A stretch of DNA of 64,000 nt from Bugula neritina (Eukaryota > Bryozoa > Gymnolaemata > Cheilostomatida > Bugulidae). The notes below the pieces were generated by a model. That model saw nothing but the letters and a program-made list of their open reading frames with translations, did no database searches and was not told the origin of the DNA. Positions 19,793 to 43,253 of the stretch are shown piece after piece. The stretch is taken from the NCBI GenBank assembly GCA_964035545.1, contig OZ037767.1, positions 15,929,498 to 15,993,497 on the forward strand, in the 5' to 3' direction. Every line of letters begins with the position of its first letter. Position 1 is the first letter of the stretch. A program made the translations under genes and the position numbers.

Positions 19793-21045
19793 ATCACCCA
19801 GGGAGGACCGCGCGTCTGCCGCCCCGCTGGGCGCCGCGCGGAGATGCTGTGAAGTGGCGACCCCCACGGCAAGAAGGATGCTCAAGCCACTCGCCACCTG
19901 GGTCCTCTATGCAACTCCAACACGGATCCGACAGACGGTTGATCTTAGAGCCTGCGAGGGAAACGGTACAGGCGCCGCAAGGCGTACCGCCCCAACCTCG
20001 GCGGCTGGTCAATAGTCGTCGCCAACCGTGGACCCCTCGACCCACAGCGAGGGAGGTGCAACCACGACACATACAGCTGCAGCCACACGGAAGTAGCTAC
20101 TTCCTGTCAGGAAAGCTAGCTGGCAAGCCTGCCAACTTCCTTCTGGACTCGGGCTGCACCACTAACCTCCTTAGCCGTCAATTCTTTGACACCCTCAGCG
20201 CTAAGGTCAAGGACGGGTTGGCACCGTATGAGGGGGATCGTGGCACCCTGGCAGACGGGTCGTGCATTCCCTTCTACAGCATTATTGAGCTGACTGGTTA
20301 CATCCGTAACCAGGCCATCCAAGAGACGTTTATTGTCGGACAGCTCAACGAGGATGCTATCCTCGGGATGCCATTCTTACAACGACACAAATGTCGCATC
20401 GATTTCAGTAAATCTGCGATGATCATGGGCAACAGGGAGCTCGCTTGTGTCGATAAGTTTGGTCGTCCTCTAGCGGGAAGAGTGCAGGTAGTACGGAGCT
20501 GTACGATACCAGGCCACTCCCGGGCTACCGTCCGCTGTAAAGTAGACGGTGGCCAAACCTCTAAGTTGGGAGTTGTCGAAAGTACGCACTCAAGAATCCA
20601 ACTTGCCCATAGCTTTAGCCGGCTTACGAGACAAGGAGAGATCTCAGTGCAGTGCGTCAACCCCTCCTCAGAGACGGAAAACCTACCACCCAGGTCCATG
20701 CTGGGCCGCTTCCATCCTGTCCAGGAGGAAGCCATTGGGCCGTCGTTGGGAGCTACAACGGAAGGTCTTCAGCAGAGCCCGTCTCAAGGGCGGAGGATCG
20801 TCCCAACCCACGCCTCCCATCTTCCAGGGACGCGTGGCTACACAGGCAACAGAAAGCGCCAGGCTATGGCTATGTTGCCACACAGGTACAGTGGGGCGCC
20901 CCGCCACACAGACCACGACGCCTGCCTAAATAGAGCAGGCCGTCGTGAGGTACCACGGGCAGCGGAGACCGCCCCTACTCAGCAGCCCACGAGGAGGTTG
21001 GGCTCGAAGGAGAAGAGCAGGGTTCTCCCACGGAACTCAGGCTAA
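19690..21045 (+). CDS. pol: Gypsy pol fragment: aspartic protease and connecting region
   Basis: This ORF lies one base back (-1) relative to gag and overlaps it, the usual gag-pol frameshift arrangement. From about 20098 it encodes a retropepsin-type domain with the active-site motif LLDSGCTTNLLS (DSG instead of the commoner DTG) and the downstream ILGMPFLQRHKCRIDF hydrophobic motif. A linker resembling the protease-RT connector of Gypsy elements follows (QCVNPSSETENLPP, then EEAIGPSLG). The remainder is low-complexity and Arg/Pro/Thr-rich, and the RT domain expected here is absent. Protease would mature Gag/Pol. In this copy it is likely a remnant of a deleted element. Confidence 0.7.
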   Translation: MRKVRTFPEELPSTPTRVKLPRPADVPTSCGPPVNHPGRTARLPPRWAPRGDAVKWRPPRQEGCSSHSPPGSSMQLQHGSDRRLILEPARETVQAPQGVPPQPRRLVNSRRQPWTPRPTAREVQPRHIQLQPHGSSYFLSGKLAGKPANFLLDSGCTTNLLSRQFFDTLSAKVKDGLAPYEGDRGTLADGSCIPFYSIIELTGYIRNQAIQETFIVGQLNEDAILGMPFLQRHKCRIDFSKSAMIMGNRELACVDKFGRPLAGRVQVVRSCTIPGHSRATVRCKVDGGQTSKLGVVESTHSRIQLAHSFSRLTRQGEISVQCVNPSSETENLPPRSMLGRFHPVQEEAIGPSLGATTEGLQQSPSQGRRIVPTHASHLPGTRGYTGNRKRQAMAMLPHRYSGAPRHTDHDACLNRAGRREVPRAAETAPTQQPTRRLGSKEKSRVLPRNSG

Positions 21046-21294
21046 CTCCAACAGAGGGCTGACACGCCCCCGGAGGCCGTCCAGAGCCTCCGCGCCAAAC
21101 CTGTATGGGCTGGTAACGTTATGGAGCTGCCGAAACTCCAGGAAAGCTTACCTGGGGTGGTAGCCTACGTGTACCGAGCGAAACAGGAAGGGCGACGACC
21201 CAGTGGTAGACAACGGCGACAGGGATGCGCCGAGTTACGGCTGTACTGTCAACGTTGAAACTCCCTACGGGTCGGGCCAGATGGTCTGCTGACC

Positions 21295-21687
21295 ATGACT
21301 TTGGCCGCCAACAGCAGACAACCAGCCAGGAAGAGGATCGTCTGCCCAGCTGCCATCCGCCGGGAGTTGATATGGGACACCCACGAGCAGACTCACGGAG
21401 GAGTCCAGGGGGTGGTCACCAAGCTACAACTCCGGTGGTACTGGCCCAACATGGAGCGGGACATCCGGCGCAGAGTGAGATGGTGCGAAGTCTGCCAGAC
21501 CAACAAGCATAGCCGTCTCCCTGGTGAAGCCCACCGCCCCCAACGTCAAGCCTGCCATCACCACCACTTCCGGAACCGGAAACGGGCCCGGAAGTGCAAA
21601 AACCCCCCGTGGGAGGGGCTTGTACGGAGATACCAACGTAGGAACAACCGTCACAAACAGGCTGGAAAAACCACTCTTGAGACATAA
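21295..21687 (+). pseudogene. Gypsy integrase N-terminal HHCC zinc domain, core missing
   Basis: The frame encodes an integrase H2C2 zinc-binding domain: IWDTHEQTHGG, then RWYWPNMERDIRRRVRWCEVC and QTNKH. This is the module that precedes the DDE core in Gypsy and retroviral integrases. The sequence then turns Arg/His-rich and stops; no D,D(35)E core is visible. With the missing RT this marks a large internal deletion or replacement between about 20750 and 22000. The first ATG gives a protein beginning MTLAANSRQ; the true frame may enter from upstream. Confidence 0.7.
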
Positions 21688-22338
21688 CAATCCACGGGTG
21701 AGCACACCGCCTCCCACAGTGACGACGCCTCTAGGACCACACACTAGGCAACCCCCAGCGTGTCTCGGAGACTTCGTACGTGACCGCGTTGCAAGCGGCA
21801 GTTATGAAAGTCTAGCGAGGTCTTGCAGGGGAAAACAGGCAAATAGACGTGGGAGTTGTGAACACCATGAAAATCTCAACTTTTGCCTCGGCGGAATCAC
21901 ACACGAGATTCATCCGCTGGAAGTAAAAAGCCCTAGTCACGCTTCACAACCACGCTGTCCGGTCTTTTCCTACATTGATGCAGTCAAGAGTAGACGTGCC
22001 ACTAAACAGTAATCATTTACCGCTCTCATTCCAAAATTTCTTACTATTCTGGATCGAAGGGTGAGTTAATTATGTTTTTGGTACGAGAACTAGAGATTCG
22101 ATAATGAAACACAGTGGTGGGAACACACGTCGACTTTGATTTTAAATAATCTGCCATAGCGAGTGTGTTCTCGATCAACTATTCATTAGCCTGAATCTCA
22201 CGAGTGTAGCTGAACAGAGTACCTGTCAGGCTGTACACGCTGGCGGTACCTCAGTGTATAATCTTTAACACTGCTACTTTTTCAGATCACATCCGAGTGA
22301 CCACCTCCCGGTCACGGGACCAGCCAACCCCTCTACCT

Positions 22339-23052
22339 ATGGAAGAAGAACCTGTGATGGAGAATGGCTTACCTGTGGTGCTTCGTCAACGACACCGCTG
22401 GGTGTCACCCACGACGGAAAGGAGAATTGAGGAAGCCTGGGGATCAAGTGGACCCCACCGGACCTGCCAGGTCTGTTTCCAGGAGTGCCCGTCACACCGC
22501 TCCCTGTGTCTGCATGTAGACGCACACTTCCTACTACATTTCTGCCCATGCGGGTTCCACGATGTATACCCGTACCCTGTGATTGTCCATAAATTGAGCT
22601 GCTTTGCCGGAGAGGGCCACATCGTAGATGAGGACAGCTTCCCCCAGTACCTAGACACCATCAAGCCGGTCATCAAGAAGGCTATCACCCTGACCGCACT
22701 AGCGTCAGGATTCGAAGTACTGCTGTTATCCGCCCGCCATAAGTCTCCTATGGTTCAGGGCCCATCCACTACTCCCGTCAACCCTAGCAACACCTCCGAA
22801 TCCAAAGGAATGACGATACCCCCAATATCAGAGACTGCTACAACCCCATCAAGGCCTAGCCGGTTGGCTAGTGTAGAAGAGCGGCTTGTAAAGCTACAAG
22901 CCGAGTTTACGCAACTTGCCCCTGACCTGCTGGATACGACGACAGGCCTATACCAGCTGAAGGATTTAGTGGGGCGACTGAAGCGGAGGCTACGTGTCCA
23001 ACAGGCTCGACACAGGTCACGCTCGCTACAAGAGTCAGAGCCCACCCAATGA
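22339..23052 (+). CDS. Accessory ORF of the LTR element: zinc-finger-like protein, 237 aa
   Basis: An intact ORF lies between the integrase remnant and the 3' LTR. The start is the first ATG (22339); the frame is open from 22297. A splice-acceptor-like ctactttttcag (22274-22285) lies just upstream, compatible with expression from a spliced transcript. Residues about 40-90 hold a zinc-finger-like pair: CQVCFQECPSHRSLCLHVDAH (CxxC...HxxxH), then CPCGFHDVYPYPVIVHKLSC (CxC...HxxxC). The middle is Ser/Thr/Pro-rich. The C-terminus is a likely coiled coil with heptad-spaced Leu and an Arg-rich end (RLKRRLRVQQARHRSR). It has no transmembrane segment or signal peptide, so it is not env-like. Function unknown; nucleic-acid binding is inference. 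Confidence 0.6.
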   Translation: MEEEPVMENGLPVVLRQRHRWVSPTTERRIEEAWGSSGPHRTCQVCFQECPSHRSLCLHVDAHFLLHFCPCGFHDVYPYPVIVHKLSCFAGEGHIVDEDSFPQYLDTIKPVIKKAITLTALASGFEVLLLSARHKSPMVQGPSTTPVNPSNTSESKGMTIPPISETATTPSRPSRLASVEERLVKLQAEFTQLAPDLLDTTTGLYQLKDLVGRLKRRLRVQQARHRSRSLQESEPTQ

Positions 23053-23348
23053 GTATGCCTGGGGTAGGCACCTTTCGGTGGAATGTATCCTCGTCTGGAA
23101 AGTGACGAGTGCACCGACATTGGCCCGCGTGCTGGTAAGCACCCTCTCTCTCTATAGCTGACTAGCTGTGTGTGTTCGACCACCCTGTTTACTTCTATAA
23201 ATGTTTGTGTACTCAACTATTTCTCTTCTTTCTTTTTTGTGGGTTTACTTATGTATTCTTTTTTTTGGATTATTGTATTGTTTTTTCTTATATGTGTTTT
23301 TTTGTGTGTTGTGTTAACAGAAAGTAGGGCTTTCTGCTGGGGGGGCGG

Positions 23349-23698
23349 TGTAGTGAGTCATGCAATGTACTAATATGAGAATCGTCCTCTCTCCGTTCTT
23401 GAAATACTAAGGCCCCTATGTAGTAACCAATCGGCAGCACCGGAATATATGCTTCCGACTCACGTGAGAGTTCCCAGGCAATTGACAATGATCACGTTGT
23501 TGTAAGCGAGGGCTTGAAGCGGAAACATGTGTTAGTAGTTGACTGATGTATAGGATAATTTGATGTAATGTTTGCTTTGTATTGTATTGAAGATAATAAA
23601 TATAATTACTCGACAGCTACCCTAGTAATTGCTAGTAGAATAGCCAACTAAATACGCAAGTAGATAACTCACGCACAGTAATTGCACAATTTACTACA
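23349..23698 (+). repeat. 3' LTR
   Basis: 350 bp, matching the 5' LTR at all but about 11 positions. AATAAA is at 23595-23600. It is preceded by a G-rich polypurine-like tract (about 23338-23348) and followed by the GTAT target duplicate (23699-23702). Confidence 0.95.
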
Positions 23699-24354
23699 GT
23701 ATTACGTAGCCGCTAAAATTTTTTTAGTAAAGAACTTTTTAGAGGCACTATAAATATTGTAAAAAAAAATAATCAAATTTTAAAAAACAAATTACTGTGA
23801 CCAGAGTTGAAAATGAAATAATCTATTGAGGTAATAGTAAGCCATGTTAGAACTTTATGTCTTACTTCTTACATGGTTTGGCTTTTGGTTTGAAATTGAA
23901 GCAATTATACAATTATCTTGATGAAGTTAATGTTAAGAACGTCTACTAGGCAGCTCATATAACACAACATATTTAGAAATATATTAATAAGTCACCAGTG
24001 TAATATTATAGCACAAAGAATAATTTTCCTCTTAATATAAATACATATTACTAGGTTTAGAAACACTAAATACTTAGAAGTTACTGAATATTGTGGTCAG
24101 CTGCATAAACTCTTACAATCTTTTTTTATTTTTTTCTCTAACATGTTGCATTTTTACCTGCTAAACACAAGTTATACAACATTTTCGGGTTGAAATTAAC
24201 ATTTAGCTTCAATTTACAACCAACAACAGCTCTGCAATATTAATAAGTTTAATAATCTATTATAATAAGTGATATAGCCTGTTCAAAAATGCTGAATAGA
24301 AAGTTGAATAATAGCGCTGAGTAGTATACTAACTAATGTAAAAACTCACAAAAG

Positions 24355-24470
24355 TTTATATATATAAGTCACTATCCCTTTGAGAATCCCTGATAGAAAG
24401 AATCTTTTAAAGCAAGCTAGTGACTTATTCATATGTGACCTAAGAAAGCACTTAAAATCTAGAGTGCTCA
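24355..24470 (-). repeat. SINE family 2 body fragment
   Basis: Matches, with divergence, the body seen at 30953-31060: agtcactatccc, gagaatccctgatagaaag, ttaaagcaagc. The tRNA-like head is not evident here. Confidence 0.45.
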
Positions 24471-24544
24471 ATAATTCAATACTGGCCAGCTATGATATTA
24501 TTTTATACATTCGATTAGAATAATAACAAACAATAGCAGTAATA

Positions 24545-24927
24545 GCCTGGCCACACACTCGTGAGAATCACATAAAAATCGTGTGAAGATTTTTGTGAGT
24601 TATCTTCTCATTATTGACCAGCCACATTTTGCACGTCGGTTAGACACAACACATAATAGATAGCCCGTGAATGGGTCTTGTATGAGATAAAAACAGCAAA
24701 AGATTACCAGACATACAAGAAACTGAAATGAAATAATCATTGTTGTTAAAATTATATTGACTAATCAAATGGTGCTTATCGTCAATTGCGCTCTTTTGTC
24801 TATTGTCTTCGGTGGGCGCACCAAGCAAACACAATTTTATATGAAGTGTCTCAAATTTGATCTTACGTCTTATGTTTTTGTGTAAAATAAACAATTTCAC
24901 GTAATTTTCACAAGTGTGTGGCCAGGC
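24545..24927. mobile_element. MITE-like foldback element, about 383 bp
   Basis: The ends are inverted copies: left gcctggccacacactcgtga, right (reverse complement) gcctggccacacacttgtga. That is 19 of 20 matching, with weaker similarity continuing inward. There is no coding capacity. The target duplication is not clear. The terminal GGCCACAC resembles the ends of the foldback at 27997. Confidence 0.65.
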
Positions 24928-25311
24928 CATAATACATGTAAATATGTAAATTCAGTTTACGTGAAAATTTCGTTTTGTCAAAAGCAATAAAACATAAGAG
25001 TTTGATCCTTCCATACATGAGTGTGTTTTCGAAAAGTGGTTTTTAAGTGCCAATCTATGTAATCAGCTGTAAGGAGATGGCATCCATCTAACAGCTGGGA
25101 CACTCCCATATTGTATTGGCAGAAAAGAGCACCTGTGCAAACACTGCACCTGTCAATAAGATGTGAGATATTCATGTAACAAAAAAATTATTTTATTATT
25201 CATTCAGGGAAATTACATCGAGTTCTAATATAGTATTTGCAAGTTTTAAAACATTATTTAAATACGATTTCAATTTAATACGAAATTTGTTTCTTATTTT
25301 GCAACTGCAGC

Positions 25312-33391
<8,080 letters not shown>

Positions 33392-34359
33392 CTGCACTGA
33401 TATATTCATCCTTTGCTGTTCAAGCTACAACAACGTACACTGTGAACAATTAAATTAAATGTTAATTCTTTATGGACACCAGGCTATAACAAATTGTAAT
33501 GCAACACATAAAAGTACACCATGACCTTTCATGTTAGTTATTGTCAAAAACAAACAAAGAAAATATAAAAATATTTTAACCTCTTGTTAGACAATGTTTT
33601 ATAAAAATTTAATAAAAAACGGGTATCATTTGCAACACTTTTGCACACTCTGAATAGTGTGTTGACCAAATGAAAACATGCACTAGGCTTTCATGTCACA
33701 ATGTTTCACTATTTGCATCAAGTTAAAAGCTGCCAGTCAATAATACGCTACAATACACTTTAATATAAAATGTAATACAAGGTTATACAATGTAATACAC
33801 TGTAATACACTGTAATACACTGTAATATACACTGTAATTTACTGTAATACACCGTAATACATTGTCCGACACCTTAACATACTGTGATATAGTGTAATAA
33901 AATGCAACGAAATGTAATACAATGTAATAAACTGTAGGATACTGTAATACACAAATCAATAATTATAGCTGATGATTTTTTGACTTCTTATCCTAAACTC
34001 TCTATTTATACTGAACTAACTGAACACAACAGTAAATTGACTAGCTGTGTTGGAGGCATTGACACATTACAACAGTTGATTTTTTGAAAATGAATGTTTA
34101 TAACCCATATTTTTAAATTTCTTAAGCTGAAATTACTCAACACATAACAGAATATAGCTTGAGAACCTAACATGTGGCAGAAAAACCTGACCGCCCTTAA
34201 GAGAGCTTTTTATGAGTACTTGAGTACTATATCAGTATCTTCTAGAGATATTTGGAGTTGTAAAATAAACCAAAAGTTGTATAATCTTTATTTATAATTT
34301 AAAGTATGTTTCTAATACTAAAAACCGAAGCGCTTTACAGGACAAATAGATAAATGCAG

Positions 34360-34496
<137 letters not shown>

Positions 34497-34608
34497 CTAT
34501 TATAGGGCTGTAATAACATTATAAATACTGCAAAATGGTATTAAAGTGTCATTAAACTATAGCAGCAATAGTTTGGTAAATAAAAATGTAGTGGTGAGTT
34601 TACTCAGT

Positions 34609-34872
34609 GGTTCCCGTGGTGTAATGGTTAGCACACTTGCTTGCTTAAACCGGAGGTCTAGGGTTCGATTCCCAGTGAGGTGGAAATGATTTTTCAAGCT
34701 ATTTCGGCCTTTAGTGATGTGTGGTGGTAGTACTCCGAGGGAGTTGAGAGGCCAGGAGAGCTTAATGATGACTGAAGGAGTAGTAGATAGGCCAGTAGAA
34801 TTCAGAGAACTGGGTAATGGTTAGCACACTTGCTTGCTTAAACCGGAGGTCTTGGGTTCGATTCCCAGATAG
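34609..34872 (+). repeat. Two adjacent tRNA-Gln-like SINE heads in tandem
   Basis: Copy 1 (34609-34681) begins ggttcccgtggtgtaatgg, close to the start of animal tRNA-Gln, and has the B box gggttcgattcc. Copy 2 (34813-34872) repeats gtaatggttagcacacttgc through gggttcgattcccag but lacks the first bases. The 34 bases from atggttagc to cggaggtct are identical, so duplication is recent. The leader gtgagtttactcagtgg also precedes the copy at 58999-59096 on the minus strand. Confidence 0.7.
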
Positions 34873-35094
34873 AGCAAAATTTTTTTTCAAAAAACATAGC
34901 ATTTCTAAGATAAAATATTTTTTATTTGAATATGTTAAAAGTTTATTTTCCTCTCTCTTTATTGCTCTCAATAAAATACATCAATTTTTGGAAAGTAATA
35001 GTATTCTTTAAGCCTTAACAATTTCAATAATGATTAGCATTGATAAATATAAACAAATTTAGAATAAAATCTGAACTACAATGCCTAATCGTAA

Positions 35095-37054
35095 TCACAA
35101 CTCAACAGGTGGAGTTGGATCATAACCAAATACTTCAAAGTCATGCTTGTACAAGTTTTGTAGCTGAGTCAGCTCGTCTAGAGAGAGCTGGTTGTACCAG
35201 AAACTGAGAGGATGTGTTTTGGGTGTTCTGTTATGGTGGGAGAGGGTAGAGTTGATATTAAAGAATTTAATGATTTCAGCCATATCTTCAGTAAAGTGTC
35301 GGAATTCCCCGATTATTGTGTAGTTAGTAGAACATGGTAAAGCGAGATGAACTTGAGGTGCCCAATGTTGGTCCAAAAGTATACTAGCATTTCTGGAAGA
35401 CAAATTGGAGTAACTAGATTTAGCCCTGTCTATGATGCAACCCACAAACTCTTTAAACGTTAGTATTGTGTTATTATATTGTGACTGGGTGTTCAGCCAG
35501 CTACATGGTCTGCTGAAAATCTTCACGTATTGTCCGTTGTTTTCAACTGCTTTGTTTTTGTATGCCGACACAAGTCTGTCGTAAGGGTTTCTAANNNNNN
35601 NNNNNNNNNNNNNNNNNNNNNNNNNNNNNNNNNNNNNNNNNNNNNNNNNNNNNNNNNNNNNNNNNNNNNNNNNNNNNNNNNNNNNNNNNNNNNNNNNNNN
35701 NNNNNNNNNNNNNNNNNNNNNNNNNNNNNNNNNNNNNNNNNNNNNNNNNNNNNNNNNNNNNNNNNNNNNNNNNNNNNNNNNNNNNNNNNNNNNNTAAGCT
35801 GCCGCTGGTCAAGTTTCACTAATCTTTCTGTAATCCAGTGGTGTGCTGCAGCAATGTCATACCTGAGTAGAACGAGAGTACTTGACATTTGGTAGCACCG
35901 CTGTTACCCAGCCACACAAAGCAGTGCTGTTGTTGTTTAATCCACCATCCTTTAGAAGTTGCTTCTCTGTATTTAAATTAAATATGAATTATAATACAAT
36001 CTGTTAAGAGAACTAGAATAATTAGCTGTTGTATGACTAATAAAAAAGTTAATGCGCATGTATGAGTGTACATACTTGATATTACGTCAACTGTAATAGC
36101 TGTCAGGAAATGCTGCCATTACCGCTGAATAAAAAATCAATGAAAACTAGAAATAGACTTGCATTAGGCCGGTCAGTGAGGCATGCATTAGTTTGAGTTA
36201 ATGTTGATAAATTAATGAGCAATGAAATGATCTTTATAAAAAAGCATCCCAATTTTTAGAACTTTTAGTCTTCAATAAATTGTTAATTGCTAGCCTGGGC
36301 AATGTTAGGTTGCTTTGAGGAATGGCCTGAGTAATCAGAAAAAGGCCTGAAGGATGGCCTGGGCAATGTGAAAAAGCCCGAGATATGGCCTGAGGAGTGA
36401 TATGGCCATCTGGTGATAATACTAATAGTACATACAGCCAACCCATGTTAACTCCTTTAGCCAAATTGCTAGCAATGTGTGTAGATTTGAATTAACACAT
36501 TTGCTGTGGAAGTTGCGGGTTCATGCAGCTATGCATAAACAAGGGATGTAACAGCTTGATATACAGGGATAGTGTTCATAAACTTGTGGGAGTAGAAGTT
36601 TAATGTAGTTAATAACTAGCAAATTTATGATAATTGTATCAAATACATGTGTACATTTATTATGCTAAATGCATGAGGTAAAGACAAAAGATAGATTATG
36701 TCAATTAAGCCTCTGGGTTTGAGAGAAAGTTTACAATAACTGAAGTTATCCACTTAATAAATAAAGCAGGTACCTCTAAACTGACAGAAGGTCAATTCAT
36801 CTTTGCAGGGTTTAGAGATCATGCAAATCATTGTAAAAAGTGGATTTGAGAAAAAGAACTCATCTAACCGCTGCAGTAGTTATATCAACAACTGGGCACA
36901 TACAGTAATAATTATATGTACATGTATGTTCTCTAACTTACACACACTTACCTACTGATACAATCCAACTCCTTCAGTGCTGTAAACTGTCCCTGCAACC
37001 AGCTAATTATGGGGTCTATTGAACTCACTACTGCACCCAACCCTAATGCTCCAC
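35095..37054 (-). CDS. Carbohydrate sulfotransferase-like protein, partial, interrupted by a gap
   Basis: The terminal exon (35594 down to stop at 35095) reads RNPYDRLVSAYKNK, then ends LYKHDFEVFGYDPTPPVEL. The first matches the 3'-phosphate (PAPS) binding motif RxPxxRLxSAY of Golgi sulfotransferases (Sulfotransfer_2, CHST8-14 type). The second matches their conserved C-terminal LYxxDFxxFxY. A 200-N gap cuts the exon. A probable upstream exon (35966-35863) encodes HCFVWLGNSGATKCQVLSFY, aligned with the usual PKxGCTNWK 5' PAPS loop but with LGNSGATK instead. A further candidate exon (37054-36952, SSIDPIISWLQGQFTALKEL) joins in phase but I cannot identify it. Expected role: transfer of sulfate to glycans in the Golgi. 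The N-terminal anchor was not found. Confidence 0.65.
35595..35794. other. Assembly gap, 200 N
   Basis: A run of exactly 200 N lies inside the sulfotransferase gene. The round number suggests a scaffolding gap of unknown true size. Confidence 0.99.
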
Positions 37055-38990
37055 CTTACGTAACAAAACAGCTAATATACTTTGCACTGAGTAAATACAT
37101 TATTGAACAGTTGAATGTGTCGCAACACATTAGTGAACAATCAATCTATAGCTATAAAAGCAAATATGAAAAGGAACAGTTGATCTAGCAATGAGGCAGC
37201 AAGCCCCAGTGCTAATCAAATCATTGTAAATAATGAATAAGTAAGTTTATAGACTTGCAACGTGCTGATACTGGATCAGCTTTATTGTGGTAAGGGGGAG
37301 GGGCAATGCTACCCACAGCAGTTTTAGATGGGAGAGGTTGAAAATAAGGCTAAAATTTGTACTGAAAATTTGATTTAATTAGATTATCACTTTAAATTAA
37401 TGTTATTCGTGTTTTAAGATTCAATTCTTATTGCTTAAGTTTAAGTTCAAAGTTCAAGTTTTTACTAAACAAATAATTTATATTTCTTGCTAAGCATAAT
37501 AATATGATGCTATTTATGCTTGTATCAGTTTTCAAACTCCTTGGGGTAGACAACTTCTTATGCTACAAAGTGCAGGTGGTGATAAACAGCTGCTTTTATT
37601 TTAGTCATATTACTTTTAGATATTAATTTACTAACTTTAGCAGCACAGACTAAAACATTGAGTTGTTTTCTTGCCTCTGAACAACAAAGACTGCATAATA
37701 CTAGCAGTTAAAATCAATTAACAATGAAATTCATTGACTTTAACATTTTACAGAAAAATAATAATGATGCTACAGATAGTTTAACAAAAAACCCAACATA
37801 TGTTGTGAGCTCAATTCTAAGTAACTAAGCTGTCTTATAAGCCTGCATGTCAATGTAAAGACTATATTATTACAGGAGAAGATACTACAGCTTATATGCA
37901 TCAAGTATATATCATATTTATTGGTGGACAATACATTTTGGTAGAAATTCATGTAATAAACAACACAGGAAAATAGCAGGAGAAGCAAAGTCTGAAAAGA
38001 GATTAACAATGTTTGCATAAATTATATTATAAAATAACATTATAAGTTTAGAAACTCAGGTTTTTAAAAAGTCATACATTTTTCAACAACCAGTTTTCAG
38101 CGGACATTGCATTGCTTATAATCATTATGCAGCTGTCAATAAATTTGTGACAATATTAAATTATAATGTTATACAATAGGAGCTCAATCGACTTTAGAAA
38201 TATGCATTTCCTGCATGGGCCAATTAAGGGTGTTTTTACAATGATATGCATAATTATGGCTATTAGCTGCTATACTTTGTGTGCATACAAATGAAATATT
38301 GCATAATGTGGCAATTGCATGCAGCCTTGTAAAAATAGAAAATTTTTGCATTGCAACAATTATACAAGCAGGGGATATTTGGAGATATACAGTAGCAGAA
38401 GTTGATAGATTTTTATGTGGGCTTTAAACAGCCGGATTTGTCAATTAACTTTAAGTGCGTGTATGGAAGTCAGAGAAATGGTGCATTTTATTTTTTTCGG
38501 ATTTGTAGCGTCTTTTTGAAAATTTCTGCTGCTATATTGCAATACTTATAGGTGAGTTTTGACTCACTCATTTTAGTTTACTTAAAGTCTGTTAAATTCT
38601 CTTAGACTCTTGACTTATTTTTAGCTTCGATAAGTGAAAGAAACTTCATTAGGATGAGGGCAAGCAATTCCCAAATACTGCTAAGCTTGCTTTTTTTAAT
38701 AGCCATTGCATGCGGATAGTTTTAGGCATCAATTGTGCACCATGGTGCATAGTTTAGTGGCTATAGTTATAGTGTTAGAAGGTTTTAAACCTGCTACGTA
38801 TTGAAGAGAGGGGGGCTATCAACAAGTCCCGTAAGTAGCTTAACTTAGAATGAGTAAGAACTAAGGTTAAATACAATATTTAGGACACATCTTATTGGAT
38901 GATGAGTCTCTCCAATCTTGAAATTGATTGGCTAGCTGAAATAGGTCAGGTTATGCCATACACTGGATATTTTAGTGGTGGGTGTATGAG
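37055..38990. other. Non-coding stretch between sulfotransferase and calcium-sensor genes
   Basis: AT-rich; no exon with recognisable protein similarity. It may include the 5' part of the sulfotransferase gene or the 3' UTR of the calcium sensor, but nothing decisive is visible. Confidence 0.4.

Positions 38991-43253
<4,263 letters not shown>

Larger units (their letters stand above)
18460..23698 (+). mobile_element. Gypsy-type LTR retrotransposon, non-autonomous (RT and integrase core missing)
   Basis: Two 350-bp LTRs (18460-18809 and 23349-23698) begin TG and end CA. They are flanked by a GTAT duplication (18456-18459 and 23699-23702). By eye the LTRs differ at about 11 positions, roughly 97% identity. 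Inside, in order: a primer-binding site, gag with a CCHC knuckle, a protease ORF in the -1 frame, an integrase HHCC zinc domain, and an extra zinc-finger-like ORF. I found no reverse transcriptase (no YxDD), RNase H or DDE integrase core, although the spacer normally found between protease and RT is present. The element is clearly GC-richer than the surrounding DNA. It probably depends on a full-length relative for mobility. It sits between the two paralogous protease genes, in their orientation. Confidence 0.9.
23703..25311. other. Intergenic DNA upstream of the pseudoprotease gene, with repeats
   Basis: AT-rich, with no gene seen. It contains a family-2 SINE body fragment (about 24355-24470) and the MITE-like element at 24545-24927. 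No TATA box comparable to the one at 8724 was recognised before the ATG at 25312. Confidence 0.5.

Noticed and set aside
21424-21744. Minus-strand ORFs overlapping the integrase remnant and accessory ORF
   Set aside because: Shadows of GC-rich coding DNA on the plus strand; no protein motif.
35523-35895. ORFs reading through the N gap on both strands
   Set aside because: The N run has no stops by definition; these frames are artefacts apart from the sulfotransferase exon parts beside the gap.
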